Part shown: positions 45,402-55,429 of the stretch, piece after piece
Layout: each line of letters begins with the position of its first letter
How positions within the stretch are numbered: the stretch's first letter is position 1
Origin: Protaetiibacter larvae
Lineage (GTDB): Bacteria > Actinomycetota > Actinomycetes > Actinomycetales > Microbacteriaceae
Length of the DNA stretch: 64,000 nt
Direction: 5' to 3'
Assembly: GCF_008365275.1 (NCBI RefSeq)
Contig: NZ_CP043504.1
Location: 1,488,001 to 1,552,000 of the forward strand
Program-made: the position numbers and the translations under genes
Notes under the pieces: model-generated
Database searches by the model: none
What the model saw: the letters and a program-made list of their open reading frames with translations, nothing else
What the model was told of the DNA's origin: nothing

Positions 45402-46813
45402 TGGCCGCCGTGTCGACCTCGACGGGCCTGCGCGAGCACGGTTCCTCGATCCTCGTGGCGGGGCTCTCCGCCGCGTTCGGCGTCGCCCTGCTGCAGGTGA
45501 CGGGTGCGCTCACCGACGTGATCCGCGCCGACGACGTGCTGGGCGCGAGCGCGACCGTCACGGCGATCCTCGGGATCATCGCCGTCGTGTTCCTGGTGAT
45601 CGCGGTCTACGTCGGCTCGATCGTTACGGCCAACACCTTCGCGACGATCGTGGCCGGTCGCGCGCGACTCATCGCCCTGCTGCGGCTCGTGGGCGCGAGT
45701 GCGCGGGCGCAGCGCCGCGCGGTGGCCCGTGAGGGGCTGGTGGTGGGCGCGCTGGGATCGGCGGCCGGCGCGGTCGTCGGCACGGCGATCGCGCTCGGGC
45801 TGGAGCGGACGGGGGTCGCGCTGGGATGGCTTCCGGATGTCGCGCACGACTGGTTCCGTCCGATGCTGCTCGTGCCGGTCGTGGTCGTCGTGCTGACCAC
45901 CTGGCTCGCCTCGTGGATCGGGTCGCGGCGGGTGCTGAGCGTCACGCCCCTGCAGGCGATCGGCGGCTCGCAACCGCTGTCGCACGAGGCGGTCCGGGCG
46001 CGCCCTGCCCGCAATGCGGTGGCGATCGCGCTCATCGTGATCGGCTCCGGCCTGCTGGTGCTCGGCATGCTGGTGGGCCTCGTGAACCCGCTCGGTGTGC
46101 TCATCGGGCTCGTCGGCGGCGTGCTGTCGTTCTCGGGGGTCGTGTCCGGTGCCCACCTGTTCATGCCGCCCGCGCTGCGCCTCGTGGGGCGCATCCTGGG
46201 TCGCTCCCCGTCGGCCCGCCTCGCGGCCGCGAACGCCGTGCGCTACCCGGAGCGGGCATCCCGCACCACGATCGGCGTCGTGATCGGGGTGACCCTCGTC
46301 ACGATGTTCGGGGTGGCGATCGCGAGCTTCCGCACGCTCATCGCGCAGGCGCAGGAGGCGCAGCCGGAGGTGTACCAGGGCATGGATGCGCTGCTCGACG
46401 CGCTCACCGCCGTGTTCTCGATCCTCGTGGGGGTGAGCGCCCTCATCGCCGCGGTCGGCCTCGTGAACGCCCTGTCGCTGAGCGTGCTGCAGCGCACCCG
46501 CGAGCTGGGGCTGCTGCGGGCGCTCGGGTTCTCGAGGAGCCAGCTGCGCCGGATGGTGCTCGCCGAGAGCGTGCAGCTCACCGCCACCGCGGTCGTGGTG
46601 GGGCTGCTGCTCGGCACCTTCTACGGCTGGGCGGGTGCGCAGTCGCTGCTCGGCTCGGCGCAGGGCATGCCGGGGATCGTCGCCCCCGGGGTGCCGTGGG
46701 CGACGATCGGCGCGGTCGTGGTCGCCGCCGCCGTGCTGACGATCGTGGCCACCGTCGCGCCCGCCCGCCGGGCCGCTCGGCTCGCACCTGTGGCGGCGCT
46801 CGCCGTCGACTGA
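45401..46813 (+). CDS. FtsX-like ABC transporter permease
   Basis: Membrane subunit (470 aa) with two FtsX-type halves: helices near 18-38, 50-75 and 105-130, a second set from about 205-255, and the C-terminal FtsX core (VFSILVGVSALIAAVGLVNA, ELGLLRALGFSRSQLRRM). Unlike the permease at 23800-26694 it has only short outer loops. The TGATG junction at 45399-45403 couples it to its ATPase. It ends 28 bp from the convergent lipoprotein gene, with no clear terminator in between. Confidence 0.93.
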   Translation: MAAVSTSTGLREHGSSILVAGLSAAFGVALLQVTGALTDVIRADDVLGASATVTAILGIIAVVFLVIAVYVGSIVTANTFATIVAGRARLIALLRLVGASARAQRRAVAREGLVVGALGSAAGAVVGTAIALGLERTGVALGWLPDVAHDWFRPMLLVPVVVVVLTTWLASWIGSRRVLSVTPLQAIGGSQPLSHEAVRARPARNAVAIALIVIGSGLLVLGMLVGLVNPLGVLIGLVGGVLSFSGVVSGAHLFMPPALRLVGRILGRSPSARLAAANAVRYPERASRTTIGVVIGVTLVTMFGVAIASFRTLIAQAQEAQPEVYQGMDALLDALTAVFSILVGVSALIAAVGLVNALSLSVLQRTRELGLLRALGFSRSQLRRMVLAESVQLTATAVVVGLLLGTFYGWAGAQSLLGSAQGMPGIVAPGVPWATIGAVVVAAAVLTIVATVAPARRAARLAPVAALAVD

Positions 46814-46841
46814 TCCGAGGGACGTGCCCGGAAGCGGAGGC

Positions 46842-47855
46842 TCAGGCGCTCTCGCGCCCGGGCGCCCCGCCGAGCAGGTCGACCGCGCCGGTCATCACGT
46901 CGCCCCGCATGAGGCCGTTGTCGTTGCGTGACACCAGGCACGACATGAAGTAGCGTGCGCCGTCGATCGGGGGATAGCGGTCGAGCGCCTCCCACTCCGG
47001 CGAGTCGTCGAAGATGCTCGCCCAGGCGTACATGGTGCTCCGATCGAATCCGAGCGCCACCTCCGAGACGAGGCCGTCGCACACCCCGGACGCCGTCTGC
47101 CAGTCGGCGTCGCTCAGCTGATCCATCGGCTTCACGAAGTCGATGCCGAACGCCGCCCGGGCGTCGAAGCTGAGGATCGTCTGGTCGGTGTGCGGCTCGT
47201 CGCACCAGGAGAACTCGATCGTGTCGTCGTCGCCGTAGATCCAGCAGTCCCGCATCTCGACCGGGTAGTCGGGGGAGAAGACATCTCGCACGGTGAGCTC
47301 GGCGGGCTCCCGGGTCGACTCCAGCCACCCGAGCGAGCAGAGGGTGCGATGCTCGCCCGCCACGAAGGCGGCGCGGGAGGCCAGCGAGCGGTCGACGGCC
47401 CACGGGCCGACGGGCATCACCCAGAGGGCGTTGAAGCTGTTGCCGATCTCGGGGCCCGACCATCCGACGGCCTCGCGGAGCGCCGTCGAGCAGAAGTCGT
47501 CCGCCCAGCTGAAGTAGCGGTCCACGAGCTCGCCCGAGTCGGCGGCGACGATCGTCGAGAACACGGTGCCGGGATCGCTCTGCGCGATCGCCTCCGCCAT
47601 CCCGGGCCATTCGCCGATGCCGACCACGTCGTAGAGGTGGGGCGCCGTGCAGGGCACGAGCGAGGTCCAGTCGGAGTCGAGCCCGTTCATCTCGTCGAGG
47701 CAGTCGGCGATTCCGGGGGTCGCGCGGGACTCGGGAGCCGCCTCGACAGGTTCCGGGGTGACGACCTGGCGCGGGGGCAGCGGGATGTAGACGGTGGTGC
47801 AGCCGGTGAGGGCGACGGTGACGACGATCGCGATCAGGAGCACCGTGCGCCTCAT
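46842..47855 (-). CDS. Septum-formation-type lipoprotein, function unknown
   Basis: A 337-aa exported lipoprotein; lipobox LTGC with Cys19 follows a hydrophobic signal. Cys-containing repeats of the type CLDE...VPCTAPHLYDVVGI resemble the septum formation domain (PF13845) of actinobacterial proteins. A second such unit, CWIYGDDDTIEFSWCDEPH, lies near 200. A third is less certain. Function is not established; Mycobacterium Septum-site homologues were linked to division. GGGGAG precedes the ATG by six bases on the minus strand. Confidence 0.78.
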   Translation of the reverse strand: MRRTVLLIAIVVTVALTGCTTVYIPLPPRQVVTPEPVEAAPESRATPGIADCLDEMNGLDSDWTSLVPCTAPHLYDVVGIGEWPGMAEAIAQSDPGTVFSTIVAADSGELVDRYFSWADDFCSTALREAVGWSGPEIGNSFNALWVMPVGPWAVDRSLASRAAFVAGEHRTLCSLGWLESTREPAELTVRDVFSPDYPVEMRDCWIYGDDDTIEFSWCDEPHTDQTILSFDARAAFGIDFVKPMDQLSDADWQTASGVCDGLVSEVALGFDRSTMYAWASIFDDSPEWEALDRYPPIDGARYFMSCLVSRNDNGLMRGDVMTGAVDLLGGAPGRESA

Positions 47856-47937
47856 CCAGAACTCCCCTCAGCTTCCATCGGTGAGCACACTGTAGCGGCA
47901 GGGATCGCCCGCTTCGCATCCCCCGAGCGGGCGGTGC

Positions 47938-47943
47938 TACCCT
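47938..47943 (+). promoter_or_regulatory. -10 box of the leucine operon leader
   Basis: TACCCT is followed by exactly six bases and the GTG of the leader peptide, the same spacing as at other leaderless genes here. A weak -35 candidate TTCGCA lies at 47913-47918. Confidence 0.65.
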
Positions 47944-47949
47944 GAACGG

Positions 47950-47978
47950 GTGCGTTTCGGCCTTCTCCTTCTTAGCCG

Positions 47979-47994
<16 letters not shown>
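47950..47994 (+). CDS. leuL: Leucine-rich leader peptide upstream of leuA
   Basis: Fourteen codons encode MRFGLLLLSRRDGS, with four consecutive Leu codons CTT CTC CTT CTT; CTT is rare in this GC-rich genome, which would sharpen the response to charged tRNA-Leu. The ORF begins six bases after a -10 box, so the leader is translated without a ribosome binding site. It ends 63 bp before leuA. Leader peptides in front of leuA are established in actinobacteria; this instance is read directly from the sequence, and regulation is inferred. Confidence 0.82.
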
Positions 47995-49818
<1,824 letters not shown>

Positions 49819-49833
49819 GCGCGTCACGTCCGT

Positions 49834-51120
49834 TCACGCGAGGGTGGCGCGGGGACTCAGCGAGCGGATGAGGTCGGCGAGACCGTCGACCCCGCTCGAC
49901 GCCTGGATCTCCGCGCCGATCCGGGCGCTCGCGCGCGCGTAGCGGTCGTCGGCGAGCACCTCCCGCACGGCATCGCGGATGGCGGATGCGGTGGGCGTGC
50001 CGGTCCGGAGGTTCACGCCGACCCCCGCCCACGCGACCCGTGCCGCGGTCTCGGGCTTGTCCTCGGTGTCGCCCGCCACCACGATCGGCACACCGCGCTC
50101 GAGCGCGTAGTGCAGGCCGCCGTAGCCGCCGTTGGTGACGAAGACGTCGACGCGCGGCATGAGCTCGGCGTAGGGGAGCATTTCGGCTGCGCGGGCGTTG
50201 GCGGGCAGCTCGCCGAGCTCGGCGACGGGTTTGCCGCCCGTGCTGACCACGACCAGCACGTCCTCCTCGGCGAGGGCGTCGAGGGTGGGGCGGATGAGCT
50301 CGCCGAGGTTCTCGTTGGCGACGGTGCCCTGGGTGACGTGCACCACGGGCGTGCCGCCGTCGAGGTCGTGCCACCACGATGGCCGGGCGTGATCCGAGGG
50401 GGCGAGCCGTGAGACGGGGCCGAAGAATCGCAGCTTCGCGGGACCGTCGCTGCGCGGGTACTCGAACGACGGCACCGTGAACTGGGCGATCGCGTCGGCG
50501 TACCGCGGCCAGTCGAGGAAGAAGCCGCCCATGTCGTGTCCGGTCATCTCGCGCATCGCCGCGTCCGCGCTGCGCTGGTTCTCGCGGAACAGCACGTGCT
50601 GCATGGCCCAGGCGAGCACGCGATTCCGGATGCGCCCGAGCGGGCTCGCGTCGGGCGCGAGGCCGAGGCCGAACGGCGCCACGTCGCGGCTGCCGACTCC
50701 GAGGGGGAGGATCCCGCAGACCACGACCGGGGGGTGTCCCGGGGTGTGGAGGAGCCCCGCACTCCCGGAGAACCCGGACTCGGTGAGCACGGCGTCGACC
50801 GGCTCCTCGGCGATGGCGGCGAGCAGCGCCCGATACTGGGCGGCCGCAGGCCGGATGAACACCCGGTCGAGGTTCTCGCGCAATGCCGCCGTCCCGCTCA
50901 GGCGACGCTCGTCGATGTCGCGTACGACGTCACTCTCGAGCTGGTCCGCTTCGGCGGGCAAGGGGAGGAACTCGGCGCCGGTGGCGCGCACGCGGTCGGC
51001 GAAGGCGGCGCCGGTGAGGAAGCGGACGCGGATGTCGAGTTCGGTGAACCGGCGGGCGACGCCGAGCATGGGGGCGACGTGCCCCTCGAAGGGGATCGCG
51101 CCGAGGAGGACGGTGGTCAT
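49834..51120 (-). CDS. GT1 family glycosyltransferase (macrolide-type, MGT/YjiC-like)
   Basis: GT-B enzyme (428 aa) that probably transfers a sugar from a nucleotide donor to a small hydrophobic acceptor. The N terminus FEGHVAPMLGVARRF carries the catalytic His14; the donor-site region at the C terminus, AEMLPYAELMPRVDVFVTNG with GYGGLHYALERGVPIVV, is like the UGT/MGT signature. Such enzymes often inactivate antibiotics. Divergent from a TetR gene across a 96-bp gap containing a strong palindrome, so expression is probably ligand-induced. GAAAGAG precedes the ATG. Confidence 0.92.
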   Translation of the reverse strand: MTTVLLGAIPFEGHVAPMLGVARRFTELDIRVRFLTGAAFADRVRATGAEFLPLPAEADQLESDVVRDIDERRLSGTAALRENLDRVFIRPAAAQYRALLAAIAEEPVDAVLTESGFSGSAGLLHTPGHPPVVVCGILPLGVGSRDVAPFGLGLAPDASPLGRIRNRVLAWAMQHVLFRENQRSADAAMREMTGHDMGGFFLDWPRYADAIAQFTVPSFEYPRSDGPAKLRFFGPVSRLAPSDHARPSWWHDLDGGTPVVHVTQGTVANENLGELIRPTLDALAEEDVLVVVSTGGKPVAELGELPANARAAEMLPYAELMPRVDVFVTNGGYGGLHYALERGVPIVVAGDTEDKPETAARVAWAGVGVNLRTGTPTASAIRDAVREVLADDRYARASARIGAEIQASSGVDGLADLIRSLSPRATLA

Positions 51121-51157
51121 GGGGTGCTCTTTCGATGGTGGATGGTATGATGGACAG

Positions 51158-51182
51158 GTGAATACGGTCGTTGAGTATTCAC
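51158..51182. promoter_or_regulatory. TetR-type operator between glycosyltransferase and tetR
   Basis: GTGAATAC (51158-51165), nine bases, GTATTCAC (51175-51182): perfect 8-bp arms, 25 bp in total. A plus-strand -10 box TATGAT lies at 51146-51151. It is the only long palindrome in the divergent gap and is strikingly AT-rich for this genome. Confidence 0.85.
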
Positions 51183-51216
51183 TACCATTCGAACCAAGTC
51201 AATACCCGGGAGACGC

Positions 51217-51855
51217 ATGCCGACCGACACCCGCCGATACAGCTCCGAGCTCCGCGAGCAGCAGGCTGCCCAGACGCGCCAGCGCATCGTGGAGGCGGCG
51301 GTCGTGCGGTTCGGCCAGAACGGGTACGAGCGCACGACGCTCGCCGAGATCGCCGCGGAGGCGAAGGTGTCGGTCGAGACCGTCCGCGCGCACGGCCCCA
51401 AGTCGGCCCTCGTGCTCGCGGCGGTCGAGTGCGTCAGCTACGACCACGAAGTCCAGCCGTTCATCGAGAGCGAGCTCGGCCAGGGCTACCTCGCCCAGAC
51501 GGATCCGGAGTCGTACCTCGATCACGCGGTGCGGGTCAGCCTCGAGATCAACAAGCTCAGCTTCGGCGCGTACGCCGCGCTCGCGAGTGCCGCCGCCGGC
51601 GATCCCGAGCTCGATCGCGCGCTCACCGCGCGTCTCGCCCTCGCGCGCGAGGAGATCGACCAGCTCGTGGGGATCTGCATCGATCGGGGCTGGGCGCGCA
51701 CCGACCTGCCCCGGGACGAGCTCGTGGCATCCGTCTGGGTTCTCGTCATGCCGGAGACCTACGAGCGTCTCGTGCACCGGGCCGGATTCGACGACGAGCG
51801 CTACCTCGCCTGGCTGCGCCGCTCGCTCGCCGAGACGATCCGTCCGCGCGGCTGA
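51217..51855 (+). CDS. TetR/AcrR family transcriptional regulator
   Basis: Repressor-type protein (212 aa) divergent from the glycosyltransferase gene. Its helix-turn-helix is RIVEAAVVRFGQNGYERTTL, then AEIAAEAKVSVETVRAHGPK. The recognition helix ends in RAHGPK instead of the usual YYHFxxK/YRYFxxK. The C-terminal domain has a tetracyclin-repressor-like helical pattern. GGGAG lies about six bases before ATG 51217. The 25-bp operator upstream presumably controls both genes. Confidence 0.92.
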   Translation: MPTDTRRYSSELREQQAAQTRQRIVEAAVVRFGQNGYERTTLAEIAAEAKVSVETVRAHGPKSALVLAAVECVSYDHEVQPFIESELGQGYLAQTDPESYLDHAVRVSLEINKLSFGAYAALASAAAGDPELDRALTARLALAREEIDQLVGICIDRGWARTDLPRDELVASVWVLVMPETYERLVHRAGFDDERYLAWLRRSLAETIRPRG

Positions 51856-51877
51856 GCTCCGCGGGTGCGCCCGGGCG

Positions 51878-52555
51878 CTATGGGCGCGACTTGGGGCGGC
51901 GGATGATGCGGATGGCGCCCGTCGGAAGGTGGCGTTGCTCGGGGAGTGTCCAATGGAAGGCGACGGCGAGCACGCGCACCCCGAAGGTGACCACGACGCA
52001 CACGATCCCGGCGACCAGCACATCCACCCCGAACGCGTCGAGCACGACGAGCGCCGAGGTGCCCACGATCGTGGCGACGGCGTAGAGCGACCCCACCTGC
52101 ATGATCGCGATCGGCAGGTTCAGCAGCAGGTCGCGCAGCACCGAGCCGCCGACCGCCGAGATCGAGCCGACGAAGATCGCGGGCACCGGAGGAAGGCCGA
52201 GCGCGAGCGCCTTCGTGGTGCCGATCGCACCGAACAGGCCGATCGTCACCGCGTCGAGCACGTTGATCGTCACCCCGAGCCGGTGCACGAGGCGCTGCAG
52301 CAGCATCCCGCCGAGCGCCGCGACGGTCGCGACCGGCAGATACCAGTTGCTCTGCAGGGCGAGCGGCACCTGATTCAGCAGCAGGTCGCGGATGAGACCG
52401 CCGCCGAAGCCGGTCGCGATGCCGATGATCGCGACCCCGAGCAGGTCGAGGCGCCGGTCACGGAACTGGGCCGCGAACGCCGCCCCCTGCACGCTGCCGA
52501 TCCCGACCGCCAGCAGGTCGATCCACAGCGGGGTCGTGAAGACGTCGTCGGTCAC
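51878..52555 (-). CDS. Trimeric intracellular cation (TRIC) channel family protein
   Basis: A 225-aa protein with seven hydrophobic segments in a tandem UPF0126 repeat. Both repeats show the family motif: GIATGFGGGLIRDLLLNQVP and ISAVGGSVLRDLLLNLPIAI. Bacterial homologues form potassium-permeable trimers. The GTG at 52555 lies within the end of the upstream gene, a 98-bp overlap on the same strand. It is the last member of a probable minus-strand operon with a membrane protein, an SDR and a SigJ-like sigma factor. Confidence 0.92.
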   Translation of the reverse strand: MTDDVFTTPLWIDLLAVGIGSVQGAAFAAQFRDRRLDLLGVAIIGIATGFGGGLIRDLLLNQVPLALQSNWYLPVATVAALGGMLLQRLVHRLGVTINVLDAVTIGLFGAIGTTKALALGLPPVPAIFVGSISAVGGSVLRDLLLNLPIAIMQVGSLYAVATIVGTSALVVLDAFGVDVLVAGIVCVVVTFGVRVLAVAFHWTLPEQRHLPTGAIRIIRRPKSRP

Positions 52556-52946
52556 GCCCCATTCGTAGCACGCCGAGCACGATCACGATGAGACCCAGCA
52601 GCGCGGCGAGCCCGTTTCCCAGCAGCAGGAACGTGACATCCGCTGCGCTCGCGTGCTCGAGGTGCGCGGCGTGGAACACGAAGTGCGGCACGGCGAACAC
52701 GGTGTACGCGACCCCCGCGGTGATCACGAGCGCCGGGCGGGGGACGATGATCGCGGCGATCAGCACGGCGGCGATCGCGAGGGTCGCCCCGCCGAAGTCG
52801 CGCGCATAGTGTTCAGCGAACGGCGGGGTGAGCTCGACCGTCGGGAAGTCGGTGTAGAAGCTCTCGGGCCAGAACTGGTTCCAGGCGCCGATCACGAGCT
52901 CGACGGCCGCGAGGATGCCGAGCGCGATCCGGGTGACGGCGGTCAT
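52458..52946 (-). CDS. Four-helix membrane protein, unknown function
   Basis: A 162-aa protein with helices at about residues 5-20, 50-70, 75-95 and 105-128. HYARDFGGATLAIAA and FAVPHFVFHAAHLEH recur in a widespread actinobacterial family of unknown role (I know no formal name). After the last helix a 34-residue Arg/Gly-rich tail, RRRLHDPAVDRPAGGRDRQR onward, is encoded entirely inside the TRIC gene. GAGGAGG lies seven bases before the ATG, which itself overlaps the SDR stop. Confidence 0.8.
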   Translation of the reverse strand: MTAVTRIALGILAAVELVIGAWNQFWPESFYTDFPTVELTPPFAEHYARDFGGATLAIAAVLIAAIIVPRPALVITAGVAYTVFAVPHFVFHAAHLEHASAADVTFLLLGNGLAALLGLIVIVLGVLRMGRDRRRLHDPAVDRPAGGRDRQRAGGGVRGPVP

Positions 52947-53677
52947 CGGGTCACCTCCTCGGCGAGGTAGTCGCGGAAGGTGACGTGCCCTGCGCCGGGC
53001 AGTCCCGGCATGTGCGCGCCGGAGCGGAACTCCTTCATGAGCTTCCCCGGCAGGTGCAGGGTCCAGATCGGTCGGCGGATGCCGTGCGCCTCCTGCCATT
53101 GCTGGGCGTACGCGCGAAGTGTCAACTGCTCGGGCCCGCCGAGGTCGGCCACCCGGCCCTGCGGCCCCGCCTCGGCGAGCTCGACGAGCCGCTCCGCCAC
53201 CTCGGGCAGGTGGATCGTCTGCGCCGAGATCGGCAGCACGAGCGTCACCGGGAGCCGGCGTTCGGCATCCAGGAACTCCGAGACGAAACCGTGGAACTGG
53301 GCGACCCGGATGATCGTGTACGGCACGCCGGACGCGGCGATCGCCTGCTCGCTCGCAACCTTGTCGCGGTAGTAGCCGAAGGGGATGCGGTCGACGCCGA
53401 CGATCGAGATGAACACGAGGTGCGCGCCGGTTCCGGCGAGCGCATCCAGAAGTCGGCGGGTCTGCCCGATGTCCTTCGAGCGCGAGGTGGCGAGGTGCAG
53501 CACGGTGTCGACCCCGGCGAGCGCGGCGGCGAGGCCGTCGCCCGTGTCGAGGTCGGCGACGACGTGGTCGGTGCCGGGGCGACGGCTGAGGATGCGCACC
53601 GCGTGACCGTGGGCGCGGAGGGCGTCGACGGCGTGGCGGCCGAGGCGGCCGGTGCCGCCGGTGACGAGGGTGGTCAT
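52943..53677 (-). CDS. NmrA-like SDR family NAD(P)-binding protein
   Basis: Atypical short-chain dehydrogenase (244 aa). The Rossmann motif is TGGTGRLG at 6-13, with DLDTGDGLAAALAGVDTVLH and a YYRDK motif (Tyr-x3-Lys) near 122-126. Members often act as NADPH sensors or reduce flavonoids or quinones. Pairing with a SigJ-like sigma factor gene, 19 bp upstream here, is common in actinobacteria. It overlaps the next membrane protein gene by 4 bp. Confidence 0.9.
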   Translation of the reverse strand: MTTLVTGGTGRLGRHAVDALRAHGHAVRILSRRPGTDHVVADLDTGDGLAAALAGVDTVLHLATSRSKDIGQTRRLLDALAGTGAHLVFISIVGVDRIPFGYYRDKVASEQAIAASGVPYTIIRVAQFHGFVSEFLDAERRLPVTLVLPISAQTIHLPEVAERLVELAEAGPQGRVADLGGPEQLTLRAYAQQWQEAHGIRRPIWTLHLPGKLMKEFRSGAHMPGLPGAGHVTFRDYLAEEVTR

Positions 53678-53696
53678 GGGTGTCCTTTCGGGGAAC

Positions 53697-54578
53697 TCAC
53701 CTGCTCAGACCGGACGGCGCCTCGATTCGTGACAGCTTTGCCGGATTCATGACGTTGTAGAAGCCGCGGATGCCGTCGGGGCCGATGTCGACCGTCCAGA
53801 CCGCGGCGGGTGCGCCCTCGCGCAGTCCCACGAAGGCGAGGCCGCCGTTGTACTGCGCCGGCACGTTGTCGAGGTCGTAGGCGAACTTCTCGAGCACGCC
53901 CAGCAGGAACCGGCCGACGCGGTCTCGCCCGACCACGGGTTTGCGCGCGGCGAGCACGAACCCGCCGCCGTCGGAGAGGGCGACGACGTCCTCGGTGAGC
54001 ACCGCCTCGAGGGCGTCGAGGTCGCCGCGCTGGGCGGCGGCGATGAACGCGGTCAGCAGCCGCTCGCGCTCGGCGGGGGAGACCTCCGCGGTGCGCGCCG
54101 TCGTGAGGTGGCCGCGGGCGCGGCTCGCGAGCTGCCGGGCGTTCGCCTCGCTCGTCTCGAGCACCTCGGCGATCCGCCGGTAGGGGTAGTCGAAGGCCTC
54201 GTGCAGCACGTAGGCGGCGCGTTCGGCGGGGGTGAGGCGCTCGAGCAGGGTCAGCACCGCGAACGACAGCGCCTCGGCGCGTTCGGCGCCGAGCGCGGGG
54301 TCCGCGGCGGTGTCGACGGGCTCCGGGAGCCACGGGCCGACGTAGCTCTCGCGGCGTGCGCGGGCCGAGTCGAGCTCGGTGAGGGCGAGCCGGGTGACGG
54401 TGGTGGCGAGGAACGCGGCGGGCTCGCGGACGGCGTCCCGGTCGGCGCGCTGCCAGCGCAGCCAGGCCTCCTGCACGAGGTCCTCGGCCTCGGCGACCGT
54501 GCCCAGCATGCGGTACGCGATGCCGAACAGGCGCGGCCGTACCTTCTCGAAGGTGGCGAGGTGCGCGTCCGACGTCAC
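53697..54578 (-). CDS. SigJ-like ECF sigma factor with SnoaL-type C-terminal domain
   Basis: Sigma factor of the ECF41/SigJ class (293 aa). Region 2 includes FGIAYRMLGTVAEAEDLVQE and AWLRWQRADRD; region 4 includes RLTPAERAAYVLHEAFDYPY and RRIAEVLETSEANARQLASR. A C-terminal SnoaL/NTF2-like domain of about 110 residues regulates activity in this class, replacing a separate anti-sigma factor. Start at GTG 54578: on the minus strand CAGGAT is six bases upstream. The gene heads an operon with SDR, membrane protein and TRIC channel. An 18-bp inverted repeat lies 23 bp upstream of its start. Confidence 0.94.
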   Translation of the reverse strand: MTSDAHLATFEKVRPRLFGIAYRMLGTVAEAEDLVQEAWLRWQRADRDAVREPAAFLATTVTRLALTELDSARARRESYVGPWLPEPVDTAADPALGAERAEALSFAVLTLLERLTPAERAAYVLHEAFDYPYRRIAEVLETSEANARQLASRARGHLTTARTAEVSPAERERLLTAFIAAAQRGDLDALEAVLTEDVVALSDGGGFVLAARKPVVGRDRVGRFLLGVLEKFAYDLDNVPAQYNGGLAFVGLREGAPAAVWTVDIGPDGIRGFYNVMNPAKLSRIEAPSGLSR

Positions 54579-54600
54579 CCGACCATCCTGGCACCGGGTT

Positions 54601-54680
54601 GCGTCGGAAAAGCAGGCTGAAGTGTGCAGGAGCGCGCGTGGGGCGTCGTCGGGATGCGATCGAGCCTGCTTTTCCGACGC
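54601..54680. repeat. Family F element, perfect 18-bp inverted repeat upstream of the sigma factor
   Basis: GCGTCGGAAAAGCAGGCT (54601-54618) and its exact complement (54663-54680) flank a 44-base interior. It falls between rnhA and the sigma factor gene, close to the expected -35 region of the latter. It could be a 3' structure of rnhA or a binding site. Confidence 0.88.
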
Positions 54681-54728
54681 CGACCCGCGGATGCCGAAGC
54701 GCGGCACCGCTAGCAGCACCGCGCATTC

Positions 54729-54797
54729 CGCAACTCAGGAGAATACTGGGCCGCGGTCGCGCGCATCTGGCAGCTGTCCCGATTCTCCTGAGTTGCG
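54729..54797. repeat. Family B element, third copy
   Basis: Perfect 16-bp arms CGCAACTCAGGAGAAT (54729-54744) and ATTCTCCTGAGTTGCG (54782-54797) lie 25 bp beyond the rnhA stop codon. The arms match the two elements after lepA. Confidence 0.9.
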
Positions 54798-54821
54798 AAA
54801 GGTGCGGGATGCGGGAGCGGG

Positions 54822-55367
54822 TCAGCGGAAGCGGTCCTCGGCGCTCGCGGGGGGCGCGACCGAGACGTCGATGCGCTCCTGCGCGCCAAGCGACGACCAG
54901 GCGGAGGCGACGCCCTTCGCGGCGTGCTGGGAGGCTCGCACCGCGCGCTCGTCGGCCCAGGAGTTGAGGCGGTGACCGGAGTGCCCGCGCACGTGCTCGA
55001 GCACCACATCCGGGAGCCCCGCCGCGCGCCGCGCGTCGCGGGCGGCGATGAGCTGCTCGAGGATGTCGCGGTTCTTCACGGGCTGCTTGGCCGCCGTCTT
55101 CCAGCCGCGGGCGCGGTGGCCGTCCATCCACTTCGTGTAGGTGTCGATCGCGTACTTCGAGTCGGCCTGCACCACGAGGTTCGCCACGTCCCGGTGGTCG
55201 TCGATGGCGTGCAGCAGCCCCAGCAGTTCGCCGATGTTGTTGGTGCCCTCGGGGATGGATCCTGCCGCCCAGTGGCCGTCCTCGCCGACCCACGCCCAGC
55301 CGGCGGGGCCCGGGTTGCCTTTGCAGGCGCCGTCGGTGGCGACGATGTAGCGATCCGTGGTGCTCAC
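54822..55367 (-). CDS. rnhA: Ribonuclease HI
   Basis: Cleaves the RNA strand of RNA-DNA hybrids (181 aa). The four acidic residues of the DEDD site are visible: Asp12 in [16 protein letters not shown], Glu47 in NNIGELLGL, Asp69 in VQADSKYAI and Asp139 in NSWADERA, with His near GHSGH. I start at GTG 55367 because TAGCCT on the minus strand ends six bases before it; the GTG one codon upstream is the alternative. It has about 25 additional C-terminal residues beyond the usual end. Divergent from recO. Confidence 0.95.
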   Translation of the reverse strand: MSTTDRYIVATDGACKGNPGPAGWAWVGEDGHWAAGSIPEGTNNIGELLGLLHAIDDHRDVANLVVQADSKYAIDTYTKWMDGHRARGWKTAAKQPVKNRDILEQLIAARDARRAAGLPDVVLEHVRGHSGHRLNSWADERAVRASQHAAKGVASAWSSLGAQERIDVSVAPPASAEDRFR

Positions 55368-55429
55368 CACGACAGGCTACGGCTCGCGCATCCCCGCGGA
55401 TGACGGTGTCGCGGGGGAGAATGGTCATC

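Noticed and set aside
46814-46841. Terminator between the convergent ABC permease and lipoprotein genes
   Set aside because: The 28-bp gap has no inverted repeat long enough to call.
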